This document shows positions 7,738-16,158 of a stretch of DNA of 64,000 nucleotides, piece after piece (within the stretch, counting starts at the first letter, position 1; each line of letters starts with the position of its first letter). The position numbers and the translations under genes are program-made. Source of the stretch: Dictyobacter aurantiacus (GTDB lineage: Bacteria; Chloroflexota; Ktedonobacteria; Ktedonobacterales; Ktedonobacteraceae); contig NZ_BIFQ01000002.1 of NCBI RefSeq assembly GCF_003967515.1, positions 992,001 through 1,056,000 of the forward strand, written 5' to 3'. The notes below the pieces were generated by a model. That model was given only the letters and a program-made list of their open reading frames with translations. It was not told the DNA's origin and did not search any database.

Positions 7738-9189
7738 TTAATTGGTGGGGAAGAGCCATTGACGATGCGAAAGGACGGTCTGGAAGGCTTCGAGGCTGAT
7801 GTTGTCGGCCTCAGAGGTAACCCAGTCTTCCAGTTTGGGAGCTACGGTGCAGGAAGGGCAGGGATACATATCACCGTTGGGGAGTACACGGTAGCTGAAT
7901 CCGGGAACGGGCGCGGGCAAGAACAGGCGCTGGGTCGCGACCTGAATAAGGTCTTTCTCCAGATCAGCCCAGCGGTTGTTGAAGACCAGGTTAGCCAGGT
8001 GAACGGCGATCAGGACGTGCATCTGACGAGTCTCTTTAATGCTCTTATCAACATAGCCCGTAGTAAAGCCTTGATAGGGTCCCAGGTACATCTTAAAGTA
8101 GAAGCCACCATTGGTCCGGTCGCGTAAGGGCGAGGTCTCAAGGTTATCCAGCATCTCTTTAGCCAGCTTCAGATAGGTCTGGTTGTGCGTATAAGCGCCG
8201 GTCCTGATCAATGCTTCGAGTTCCTGACCGGTCTCGCCCATGCGCGCCTGCGTGTCCAGCAACTTATTGGAGCCATAACGCGAATCGTTGAGCAGGTAGA
8301 TGCGACCAAAGAGGTGGTAATGCTGATTATACGCCTGTTTGATGACAGCTTCCGCGCCCCGGTTGCCGGCGGTCACCCATTCTGGATGCTGGAAGCGTGT
8401 GCCGGCATCAACCAGGGCCAGGCTGGTCTCCAGAGCGTGATCGACACGATAACCATCCTGTAGATGGACGTTGCCGCCACCGGCGCTGGTATCCAGGTCA
8501 CCATGCTGCACGCCCAGGTTGGGATCGATCCGCTTATACTCGGATGTAGCCCAGCCAAGCATGGTATGATTCCAATAATCGGTATCATGACTGAAATCCC
8601 GCATGTGCAGCAACGTAAAGTAGACCCAGCCCTTATTCAGGACGGTATGGCCCCATTCGCGCTGTGTGGTTGGCAGCATACGAGCGATATACTGGTCAAT
8701 GGACTTATCATCGGGGTGGCGCATCTTATACCAGTACATATTGTCCAGGATGCGCAAATCATTGAGGCTATCACGGCGGGTGGAATGTCCACGCTGATCA
8801 CAGCGATCGGGGCTACAGTTCACCTGGTTAACGTCGCTTTTACGCCAGTTGATCAAAGTGGTGTGCAACTGATCATCCCAGCTATGCGCATTCATATCGT
8901 TGAGCACCTGGGTCACGATGGTATCCAGATCTTTGACACGCGTCCTGGTAGGGGTCGGTTGTGCGGTTGGTTGATGGTGTTTCGTCACCGGTTGTGGCGT
9001 CGGCTTTCCCTCATTGGGATTAAAAGGTGGCCGGATAAACACGGTATACATCAATGTTACCAGCACAACAACGGGCAACAGATATAAAACAATGGCGGTA
9101 ATGCGGCGCGCCTTTTTCGAGCTACGATAGCGTCGCCACAGTGATTGTTCAGATTCCCTTTGCGGGGGTTTCTCCTGTATCTGACTCAT
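7738..9189 (-). CDS. Membrane-anchored protein with putative alpha/alpha-barrel (glycoside hydrolase-like) domain
   Basis: A 483-residue protein with a basic N-terminal tail, one transmembrane segment (ITAIVLYLLPVVVLVTLMYTVF, about residues 30-51), a Pro/Thr-rich linker and a roughly 400-residue outer domain. That domain is mostly helical, with regularly spaced Trp/Asp/Tyr motifs (GWVYFTLLHMRDF, LETSLALVDAG, DTQARMGETGQELEALI). This recalls six-hairpin glycosidases, but I see no diagnostic active-site motif, so the call is tentative. ATG 9189 has AAGGGATAAGCTT upstream. It may form a functional pair with the convergent anchored protein. Confidence 0.6.
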   Translation of the reverse strand: MSQIQEKPPQRESEQSLWRRYRSSKKARRITAIVLYLLPVVVLVTLMYTVFIRPPFNPNEGKPTPQPVTKHHQPTAQPTPTRTRVKDLDTIVTQVLNDMNAHSWDDQLHTTLINWRKSDVNQVNCSPDRCDQRGHSTRRDSLNDLRILDNMYWYKMRHPDDKSIDQYIARMLPTTQREWGHTVLNKGWVYFTLLHMRDFSHDTDYWNHTMLGWATSEYKRIDPNLGVQHGDLDTSAGGGNVHLQDGYRVDHALETSLALVDAGTRFQHPEWVTAGNRGAEAVIKQAYNQHYHLFGRIYLLNDSRYGSNKLLDTQARMGETGQELEALIRTGAYTHNQTYLKLAKEMLDNLETSPLRDRTNGGFYFKMYLGPYQGFTTGYVDKSIKETRQMHVLIAVHLANLVFNNRWADLEKDLIQVATQRLFLPAPVPGFSYRVLPNGDMYPCPSCTVAPKLEDWVTSEADNISLEAFQTVLSHRQWLFPTN

Positions 9190-9480
9190 AAGCTTATCCC
9201 TTCATAAAGCACATCATGACACAAATAGAATTACATAATCAGCATACAAACACAGGCCAAATGTCAGATACACCTTAAAAAATGAAAAAACGATGTGAGC
9301 GCCATGCAATTTCAGGAGGCACGTGTTACAATAAAAACGAACTAAGATGTGCTTGCTCCGAAATGTCAATTCTGGCCGGCCATCTTCTTCGCATCTATCT
9401 GCTTGAAGACACGAGCAAGATAGATACATCCCGATGAGGCGACAACAGTGCCAACGTAACGACTTAGAAAGAGGCATACA

Positions 9481-10200
9481 ATGACAGCAAACATCCGTGT
9501 CACCATCTGGAATGAATACCGCCACGAGCGCAAATCGCCAGAGGTCGCAAAGATTTATCCAGAGGGGATTCATGGCACGCTGGCCAAAGCGCTCAGCGAA
9601 AAGGGCTACACCGTACGCACCGCCACTCTGGATGAGCCGGAACATGGATTAACCGACGAAGTGCTGGAAAACACCGATGTCATGCTCTGGTGGGGTCATA
9701 TGGCCCATGGAGAGGTGCGCGACGAAATTGTAGAGAAGGTACACAAGCGCGTACTAGATGGAATGGGCCTGGTAGTCCTGCACTCCGGTCACTTCTCCAA
9801 AATCTTCAAAAAGCTACTCGGCACAGATTGTGATCTCAAATGGCGTGAAACCAATGATAAGGAGCGCATGTGGGTTGTTGCCCCCGGCCATCCTATCACC
9901 GAAGGCATCGGCGATTACATCGAGATCGAGCACGAAGAGATGTATGGCGAGCCATTTGGTATTCCTGAGCCGGACACGCTGGTCTTTGTCAGTTGGTTCA
10001 CCGGTGGGGAGGTTTTCCGTAGCGGCTGCTGCTACACACGAGGGCAGGGCAAAATCTTCTATTTCCGTCCCGGTCACGAGACGCTGCCCACCTATCATCA
10101 TCCAGAGGTTCAGCTCGTTATCAGCAACGCCGTGCGCTGGGCCAATCCAACCGCAGCCCGCAAGCTGATTCGCGGCAACACTCCTGCCCTGGAGAAATAG
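9481..10200 (+). CDS. ThuA-like trehalose utilisation family protein
   Basis: The 239-residue product fits the ThuA family (glutamine-amidotransferase-like fold). Motifs are VTIWNEYRHE, YPEGIHGTLAKAL, DVMLWWGHMAHGEV, GLVVLHSGHFSKIFKKLLGT, and the C-terminal GKIFYFRPGHETLPTYHHPEV. Family members are linked to trehalose and related disaccharide 3-keto metabolism, although the biochemical role is poorly fixed. AGAAAGAGG lies about 7 bases before the ATG. Neighbouring aldo/keto reductase and glucokinase genes fit a loose sugar-use theme, but a repeat element separates them. Confidence 0.85.
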   Translation: MTANIRVTIWNEYRHERKSPEVAKIYPEGIHGTLAKALSEKGYTVRTATLDEPEHGLTDEVLENTDVMLWWGHMAHGEVRDEIVEKVHKRVLDGMGLVVLHSGHFSKIFKKLLGTDCDLKWRETNDKERMWVVAPGHPITEGIGDYIEIEHEEMYGEPFGIPEPDTLVFVSWFTGGEVFRSGCCYTRGQGKIFYFRPGHETLPTYHHPEVQLVISNAVRWANPTAARKLIRGNTPALEK

Positions 10201-10202
10201 CT

Positions 10203-10360
10203 ATAAAGCGTGTCTGACACACTTTTTCCAGGGCGCGTGAGCGCCCCTACACGGGCGTCCGCTGACGCGGCCGCATTGATGTTTGTGTGTTGATACATCG
10301 GGGGCGCGGATGCGCCTCCGATGTATCAACACATTGAAGGACGCTGAGCGCCGCAGGTGT
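10203..10360. repeat. Dispersed palindrome element, copy 5
   Basis: Starts AAGCGTGTCTGACACAC (10205-10221), then CAGGGCGCGTGAGCGCCCC, ACGGGCGTCCGC and GCGGCCGC. Hairpin 10286-10333 has a 22-bp stem with one G.T pair and a GGAT loop. It ends with GAGCGCCGCAGGTG, the flank of other copies. Lies between thuA-like and aldo/keto reductase genes. Confidence 0.82.
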
Positions 10361-10411
10361 CCATTGTATATTGATTTATTATTATTTTAAGCAAGAAAGA
10401 GAACGTTTACC

Positions 10412-11422
10412 ATGCCAGAAGAGGATGCACAGCAGTTCGCTGAAAACCGGTATGATAGCATGCAGTATCGCCGCTCCGGTCGTTCAGGATTGCAGTTGCC
10501 AGCCATTTCGCTGGGAGCCTGGGAGACCTTTGGTGGATATCGCGGTGAAGAGATTGCGCGTGCCTGTCTGTATCGCGCCTTCGATCTAGGTATTACCCAT
10601 TTCGACCTGGCCAACAACTATGGACGCCCGCCGGGCAATGCCGAAAAGGTCGTGGGCAAAGTGTTGAAAGACATGCCACGCGATGAGCTAATCATCTCCA
10701 GTAAAGCAGGCTACTACATGTGGCCCGGCCCCTATGGCGACGGACTCTCGAAGAAATACCTCGTCGCCAGCCTGGATCAGTCCCTCAAACGCCTGGGCCT
10801 GGAATATGTTGATATCTTCTATGCCCACCGTCCCGATCCGGAGACGCCACTGGAAGAGACAATGGCCGCCCTCGATCTGATTGTTCGCCAGGGCAAAGCT
10901 CTGTACGTGGGCGTCAGTAACTTTCCAGGTGATCATCTAGAGCAGGCGGTACAGATTACGAAACAGATGGGCCTGGCTCCGATTACCATCCACCAGCCAC
11001 GCTACAACATGCTGGACCGCAAGCCCGAGCATAATCTGTTCGATCATACCGTGCGCAACGGCATCGGTGTCATCACCTACAGTCCGCTGGCCCAGGGACT
11101 GCTGAGCGACAAATATCTCGGCGACAAACTGCCCGAGGATTCGCGCGCGGCCGCCTGGTGGGGTCGTAAGAACAACGAGGAAGTGGTGCGGGGCGAGGTA
11201 CAGGACAAGCTGAATCGCTTGAACTCCATCGCCAGGGAGCGCGGTCAGACGCTGGCCCAGATGGCGCTGGCCTGGAATCTGCGCCTGCCAGCCGTTACCA
11301 GCGTCCTGATCGGCGCCTCCAAAGTTGAGCAGATCGACGAGAACGTCGCCGCCCTCAAGAACCTCGACTTCAGCGCCGAAGAATTGAAGGCGATCGATGA
11401 GATTGTGCCATACACCTTCTAG
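10412..11422 (+). CDS. Aldo/keto reductase, YghZ/Gpr-like
   Basis: A TIM-barrel NADPH-dependent reductase of 336 residues, the usual length for the subgroup that includes L-glyceraldehyde 3-phosphate reductase. The tetrad can be read as Asp in FDLANNYG (with Tyr), Lys in ISSKAGYYMWPGPYG and His in IFYAHRPDPETP; YSPLAQGLLSDKYL and the C-terminal GASKVEQIDENV cofactor motif are also typical. The SKAGYYMWPGPYGDGLSKKY region matches the glyceraldehyde-phosphate reductase group best. The last codons and stop lie inside a 48-nt perfect palindrome. Confidence 0.9.
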   Translation: MPEEDAQQFAENRYDSMQYRRSGRSGLQLPAISLGAWETFGGYRGEEIARACLYRAFDLGITHFDLANNYGRPPGNAEKVVGKVLKDMPRDELIISSKAGYYMWPGPYGDGLSKKYLVASLDQSLKRLGLEYVDIFYAHRPDPETPLEETMAALDLIVRQGKALYVGVSNFPGDHLEQAVQITKQMGLAPITIHQPRYNMLDRKPEHNLFDHTVRNGIGVITYSPLAQGLLSDKYLGDKLPEDSRAAAWWGRKNNEEVVRGEVQDKLNRLNSIARERGQTLAQMALAWNLRLPAVTSVLIGASKVEQIDENVAALKNLDFSAEELKAIDEIVPYTF

Positions 11423-11444
11423 AAGGTGTATGGCACAATCTCAT
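11397..11444. terminator. Perfect palindrome that contains the reductase stop codon
   Basis: Bases 11397-11420 are the exact reverse complement of 11421-11444 with centre TCTAGA. The left arm is the last 8 codons of the reductase gene and the TAG stop straddles the centre. So the downstream arm is an inverted copy of the gene's own 3' end. Confidence 0.85.
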
Positions 11445-11445
11445 G

Positions 11446-11901
11446 GGGATCCCGTTGCCCACGCACGGTGGGGGATGTGTGCCTTCGGCAATGACTCTAC
11501 GCGCCTACGGCGCTCAGAAATTTTAATAAAGTGTTGTGGGTCTGGCCGCTGTGCGGCCAGACCCACAACACTTTATTAAATGGGTTTTACAAAGGGGTTG
11601 GTGGCATACAACAGGTGGGTGCCGCCAGACACACAACACTTTATTAAATGGGTTTTACAAAGGGGTTGGTGGTATACAACAGGTGGGTGCCGCCAGACAC
11701 ACAACACTTTATTAAATAGGTTTTACAAAGGGGTTGGTGGCATACAACAGGTGGGTGCCGCCAGACACACAACACTTTATTAAAAATGGGTTTTACAAAG
11801 GGGTTGGTGGCATACAACAGGTGGGTGCGGATGCACCCACCTGTTGTATGCCACCAACCCCTTAACAATATGGGCGGCCGCGTATGCGAACGCCCGAAAA
11901 G
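11446..11901. repeat. Palindrome element copy 6 with 68-bp tandem array
   Basis: Family-type flank GTGCCTTCGGCAATGACTC (from 11478) leads to perfect hairpin 11522-11580 (28-bp stem, TGT loop). A tandem array follows with unit starts at 11581, 11649, 11717 and 11787 (periods 68, 68, 70). Each unit joins the right arm of that hairpin to the left arm of the last hairpin, 11798-11863 (31-bp stem, GGAT loop). GCGGCCGCGTATGCG follows. Reading frames through the array are repeats, not genes. Confidence 0.85.
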
Positions 11902-11928
11902 GAACAATAAAGCGGAGCTTTATTGTTC
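11902..11928. terminator. Hairpin at glucokinase gene end, stop codon in arm
   Basis: GAACAATAAAGC (11902-11913), loop GGA, GCTTTATTGTTC (11917-11928). The right arm, read on the minus strand, is the final GAA CAA TAA of the glucokinase gene, so the hairpin arm again includes the gene's 3' codons. Confidence 0.75.
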
Positions 11929-12942
11929 GAAACCGTAGGAGGCTGCGCCGAGCAGGGCCACTTTGCTGTTCAGGACGACGTGTACAGGCACATCGGCCAG
12001 CATTTCGGAGAAACGACCTTTGTTCTGGAAGACATGCATAAACTCGGGATCCTCCAGAAAGGGGCGGATACGTGGTGGTAAGCCTCCGCCGAGATAGACG
12101 CCACCGGTGGCCAGCGTCTTTAACGCCATATTGCCAGCTTCAGCGGCCAGAATCGAGGCAAAGACCCTGACGGTGGCGGCGCAGATAGCCGAGTAGCTAC
12201 CTTCGGCGTTCGATTCAGCCTCGGTATCTTTAGGTGCCATGGCGGATTGCACAATAATGGGTGTTACATCCTTAGTCTGAGATAGCTTGTCCGACAGCCA
12301 GCGAGGTTCATCGAACAGGCCCGATTCTTTAGCATAGGCGTAAATATTGGGCATCCCAATACCTGAACATACGTGTTCATAGCTGACATGCTGCATGCGT
12401 TCGAGTAGATACACCAGCAAACCAACTTCAAAGGGATTGGTAGGAGCAAAATCGACATGGCCACCCTCAGAAGGGTGCACACGATAATGAGCACCATCCC
12501 AGGTCAAAATTGCTTCGCCTAAACCGGTGCCAGGAGCGACCACAGCCAGGGTGCCATGCTTGGCTGGCTTTCCCGCGTTGAGCGTATGCAGATCAGATGG
12601 ATTCAGGAGAGGAATAGCCGTTGCCATAGCGGCCAGGTCATTGAGCAAGGTCACAGAAGGAATATTCAATGTCTGCTGCAGTTGCTTTTCTTCCATATGC
12701 CAGGGGAGATTGGTAATCTTCGCCTTGCCGGCAACGACTGGTCCAGCCACACCAAAGACAGCTCGATCAATAGTAACGTTAGATAGATCGATCTTCTTGA
12801 GAAAGTCGTTAACCAGGGCGGCCAACGTAGGATACTGCGCACTCGGCAATGTTGCTTCCCTCGTTGGAGAACGAAAATCCTCTTTCGAGGCATATAGAGC
12901 CAGATTGGTTTTAGTTCCTCCAATGTCACCAGCCAGTAACAT
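11920..12942 (-). CDS. glk: Glucokinase
   Basis: ATP-dependent phosphorylation of glucose to glucose 6-phosphate. The product shows the ASKHA-fold phosphate-1 motif LAGDIGGTKTNLALY at the N terminus, FGVAGPV, the catalytic region NDLAAMA, VVAPGTGLGEA, the PSEGGHVDFAP segment and the adenosine motif GGVYLGGGLPPRI. This is the Glk (PF02685) type rather than the ROK zinc-motif type. I chose ATG 12942, which has GAAAGG upstream; the TTG at 12954 would overlap that site. The ThuA-like and aldo/keto reductase genes next door are the only other sugar-related context. Confidence 0.93.
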   Translation of the reverse strand: MLLAGDIGGTKTNLALYASKEDFRSPTREATLPSAQYPTLAALVNDFLKKIDLSNVTIDRAVFGVAGPVVAGKAKITNLPWHMEEKQLQQTLNIPSVTLLNDLAAMATAIPLLNPSDLHTLNAGKPAKHGTLAVVAPGTGLGEAILTWDGAHYRVHPSEGGHVDFAPTNPFEVGLLVYLLERMQHVSYEHVCSGIGMPNIYAYAKESGLFDEPRWLSDKLSQTKDVTPIIVQSAMAPKDTEAESNAEGSYSAICAATVRVFASILAAEAGNMALKTLATGGVYLGGGLPPRIRPFLEDPEFMHVFQNKGRFSEMLADVPVHVVLNSKVALLGAASYGFEQ

Positions 12943-13210
12943 GATTAAGCGCAACCTTTCGATAAGTACTGTCTAAAACAGCACACTTCATTGTAACGGT
13001 CGTAGACATAGTGGGGGCTTTGTCCGCGACAGACAAATCCGAAAAGATATCGATATATGTCTATATCTAATCGACTTTCGCATATAAAAATAAAGGTAAA
13101 CAGCACCTTCACAGTAAGACCGGCCTGATGTTCAGGCAAGCACTCATTCAAGGTACCACAAAATAATATCACACTGTACTCATTTGTGGGGGGAAAGTCT
13201 GAGGTATAGA
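12943..13210. other. Intergenic region upstream of glk
   Basis: No supported gene. It holds the glk promoter region; several T/A-rich tracts are present but no clear promoter pair was picked. Confidence 0.4.
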
Positions 13211-13287
13211 AGTATGCCGGTGTACATGAGGTGGTGCAGAGAGCGCGGTACGAGCTCTCTGCACCACCTCATGTACACCGGCATACT
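13211..13287 (-). terminator. Long hairpin downstream of WD40 gene
   Basis: Arms 13211-13244 and 13254-13287 pair perfectly over 34 bp around a 9-nt loop, 12 bases beyond the WD40 gene stop. No family flanks were seen, so it is a solo palindrome, probably a terminator. Confidence 0.7.
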
Positions 13288-13299
13288 CCAACTTCTTGA

Positions 13300-14400
13300 T
13301 CAGATGTGCCAGATGCGAATCGTTTCATCATAAGAGCTGCTCGCCAGGCGAGAGCTGTCGGGGGACCAGGCTAAGGCTGCGACAGTAACCTTATGCCCAT
13401 GGAAGGAGGTAATCTGTCCTGTGACTTGTTCACGTATCTGCACAAAGCCCTTGGGATCGGGAAATTGTGGACTGCCGCCGACACAGGCGATAAAGCGGCC
13501 ATCCGGAGACCACGCCACGCCCAATATCGGCGCTCGATCGCCATTGGTTTTGTAGGAAGTGGTCGCAGTTCCCGTCCGGGCGTCACGCAGAGTGATCACC
13601 TCAGCATCGCCACAGGCAATCAAGCTACCATCAGGCGACCAGGATAAGGCATTAGCGCTATTGTTCAGCACGACAGCATCGCGGCCAGTGACACTATCCC
13701 ATATTCGCGTCGTACGGGTAAAAACCCCACCAATGATACTATCGATACTCGAGATAATCTGTCGGCTATCGGGGGACCAGGCCAGGCGCGAGGCCACATG
13801 CTGTCGATACGCCAGCAGCAACCTTCCCGCCAGTGCATCGCACACATGGATCGTAGCCCCATCCGCGTCACTGCCCGCCAGGGCGATACGCGTACCATCG
13901 GGTGACCAGGCCACCGCATTGATATACGACATACCATTATAGGTAACCAGGCGCGTGCCACTGGTGGCATCCCAGATCACAACTTCGGAAAAGGTTTGTG
14001 GTAATCCCGCCGCCGAACTGGACGCATCTCCAACCTCGATGCCACCGGCCGTTACAACGTAGCGACCATCGGGCGAGCAATCGAGCAACACTCCATCTCT
14101 GGCAGCCAGAGAGACCCGCGTCTTTCCAGTAGACGCATCCCAGACTTCAACGGGCGACGTCTTACCTCCTGAAACGATCCAACCACCATCATGAGACCAC
14201 GCCAGCGCGGTACTATGATTGTTCTGCCGCGTCAGCAGCAAATGGTTATCGGGCGCAGCAGTCCGGCCGCTTGCGCCAACCATATGCCTGATATTGAGGC
14301 TAGTACCTGCCGATAGCAGTCCCAGACCCGCCAGGCACAGAGACCGACGAGAGACGCGTGTAGCAGAAGTATATGTAAAACACTTAAGGTAATTTCGCAT
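13300..14400 (-). CDS. Exported WD40-repeat protein with Tat-like signal
   Basis: A 366-residue product. The N terminus has SRRSLCLAGLGLLSAG, a twin-arginine followed by a hydrophobic run, as in Tat signals. The rest is about seven WD40 blades with the recurring core AWSPDG/S (for example ALAWSHDGGWIVSGG, AVAWSPDGTRIALAG, ALAWSPDSSRLASSS) and ending ETIRIWHI, so it is one full beta-propeller. WD40 propellers act as binding platforms; no partner can be named. It stands alone, upstream of a long hairpin. Confidence 0.82.
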   Translation of the reverse strand: MRNYLKCFTYTSATRVSRRSLCLAGLGLLSAGTSLNIRHMVGASGRTAAPDNHLLLTRQNNHSTALAWSHDGGWIVSGGKTSPVEVWDASTGKTRVSLAARDGVLLDCSPDGRYVVTAGGIEVGDASSSAAGLPQTFSEVVIWDATSGTRLVTYNGMSYINAVAWSPDGTRIALAGSDADGATIHVCDALAGRLLLAYRQHVASRLAWSPDSRQIISSIDSIIGGVFTRTTRIWDSVTGRDAVVLNNSANALSWSPDGSLIACGDAEVITLRDARTGTATTSYKTNGDRAPILGVAWSPDGRFIACVGGSPQFPDPKGFVQIREQVTGQITSFHGHKVTVAALAWSPDSSRLASSSYDETIRIWHI

Positions 14401-14580
14401 TAATTGTACCTTCCTTATGCAGCTTTATGCATTTTATGATATATAAAGCGACATAAGAAGATTATAATCTCTTTGATATCTTCGAGTCGCGCTTTAGCAT
14501 TAATAATTTGTTAAAATATCTTTATATTGGAGAATCCATTTATCAAGATATTTTCATCTAACGTATATAAATGGCAAAAT

Positions 14581-15516
14581 TTAATCGAAGATATCGCTGT
14601 GTTGGTAGATAACATAGCTAAGGGCGAGTAGAATGATGCCGTATGCCAGAGTTATCACAAGTTGCGAGGGAAGTTGGTCAAGATTGGGCATCGGCTGACC
14701 AGCGATCAAGGAAGTTGTATAGGTGTTGAGCGAGTTGGATACCGTACCCGGAAGGCTATTGACAAAGGCCACGATCGCCCGTCCAATCGGAGCGCTTAAT
14801 CCGCCTACCAGACTAAAAAGAAGATTGGTGGCCAGAAACTCGATAAAGACATAGCCAATTGAGAAGCCGATACCGGCAATGGCGGAGCGACCAATAGTGG
14901 CGGCAAGCACAGCAATGAGCATATAGATAAAATAGCGCAACGATTGCGTCACCCAGGTCAGTACAAAGCCGACCCAACCCAGAGGTGTCAGCAACGCAGG
15001 TCGCAAGCCGAACAACGGGCCAGACAAAAAGCCAAGCAACGTCGAGAGGAGCATAACAAAAGCGACCACCAGCAAAGCCACCAGAGCCAGCGTTACGACC
15101 TGAGCGGTAAAGACCTGGCCCCGACGCAGGCCGCGTGTCAGCATCTGGCAGTGCATACCATAGGTATAGTCGCCCCCCACCAGGGAGCCGGCCACAATGC
15201 AGAGGAAGATAGGAGCCAGCAAGCCCAGATAGCCCAGGGCAAATTGGAGCGAACCTGGAAAGACCAGGGCCACCACAGGATCGGAACCCAATCGTGGACC
15301 CGAACTGGATGCCAGGAACAGATGGGAAATAATCATCAGCATCAAGAGCAGGGCATAGCCGCCAAAGAAGAGGCCCACTAACCACCTGGACATACCACGC
15401 CGCCGCAGATGGAAGAGGTTCCACAGCACCAATTGCCAGGTTTGTGGCAACCAGCCATGGACAAACTGTTCAGTCGAGGCCATATTTACGCGTGGTCCTG
15501 ACAGTTGTTGCGCCAT
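14581..15516 (-). CDS. ABC-2 type transporter permease
   Basis: A polytopic protein with about six hydrophobic segments, including WLVGLFFGGYALLLMLMIIS, YLGLLAPIFLCIVAGSLVGG and VVTLALVALLVVAFVMLL. The GDYTYGMHCQMLTRGLRRGQVF segment after the second helix is the typical ABC-2/bacitracin-exporter region in which the permease couples to its ATPase. No ATPase gene is adjacent. I chose ATG 15516 because GAAAGG sits 9 bases upstream; the frame extends to 15606 without a good ribosome site. The substrate is unknown. Confidence 0.78.
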   Translation of the reverse strand: MAQQLSGPRVNMASTEQFVHGWLPQTWQLVLWNLFHLRRRGMSRWLVGLFFGGYALLLMLMIISHLFLASSSGPRLGSDPVVALVFPGSLQFALGYLGLLAPIFLCIVAGSLVGGDYTYGMHCQMLTRGLRRGQVFTAQVVTLALVALLVVAFVMLLSTLLGFLSGPLFGLRPALLTPLGWVGFVLTWVTQSLRYFIYMLIAVLAATIGRSAIAGIGFSIGYVFIEFLATNLLFSLVGGLSAPIGRAIVAFVNSLPGTVSNSLNTYTTSLIAGQPMPNLDQLPSQLVITLAYGIILLALSYVIYQHSDIFD

Positions 15517-15741
15517 CGAACGCATCCTTTCTCTAGCAGGCCATAACCCGATAAAATATATTCGAATACGTTCAGTGTAAAGGACAGATGCACAGGCTGT
15601 CATCACCCAAAAAGAGCATTTATCTCAGGCCAGGCGTTCTCTTCTTCTATCATCCAAAAGGAGGAGGCGTAAACAAAAAGGAGCAGAGCGAATCAGCAGC
15701 AACCACACGATAGACCAATTATGTCTGAGGGGGAAACGCGG

Positions 15742-16134
15742 CTAAGCCAGAAAATGGGCGATCATATCCAGCACGACATTCACATCAAAAGGTTTGCCAA
15801 GGTGGGATGTACAGCCGATCGCCTGCGCTCGTTCTTGATCAGCCTGTGTCACGTGGGCCGTCACAGCGATAATGGGTATCTCATGAAAGGTCGCGAGTTT
15901 ACGCAAATGCGCAACCGCGTCCCAGCCACTCATACCCGGCAACGACATATCCATCAAAATCAAATCAGGAAGTTGCTTAAGCGCCTGCTCAATGGCGTGC
16001 GAACCGTTTTCAGCAAAAAAAAGATCATAGATCTCTTCTTCCTCTAGAATTTGCCGCATCAATTGGCGCATATCTTCACTATCATCAACAATCAGAATAC
16101 GCTTCCTTGCTGGTACCCGCGCAAGATTATCCAT
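15742..16134 (-). CDS. Single-domain response regulator (CheY-like receiver)
   Basis: A stand-alone receiver: acidic pair in ILIVDDSEDM, phosphoacceptor Asp in LILMDMSLPGMSGWDAV, Thr in IIAVTAH and Lys in GCTSHLGKPFD. There is no output domain. ATG 16134 has AAGGAG 5 bases upstream. It starts 24 bases after the hybrid kinase stop, so the two are co-transcribed, and it is a likely phosphotransfer partner of that kinase. Confidence 0.93.
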   Translation of the reverse strand: MDNLARVPARKRILIVDDSEDMRQLMRQILEEEEIYDLFFAENGSHAIEQALKQLPDLILMDMSLPGMSGWDAVAHLRKLATFHEIPIIAVTAHVTQADQERAQAIGCTSHLGKPFDVNVVLDMIAHFLA

Positions 16135-16158
16135 AACGCTCCTTATCTCAAACATTTA

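Noticed and set aside
11580..11783. Small ORF through the 68-bp repeats
   Set aside because: Its peptide is just the repeat unit translated; no ribosome site, and the frame depends on unit length.
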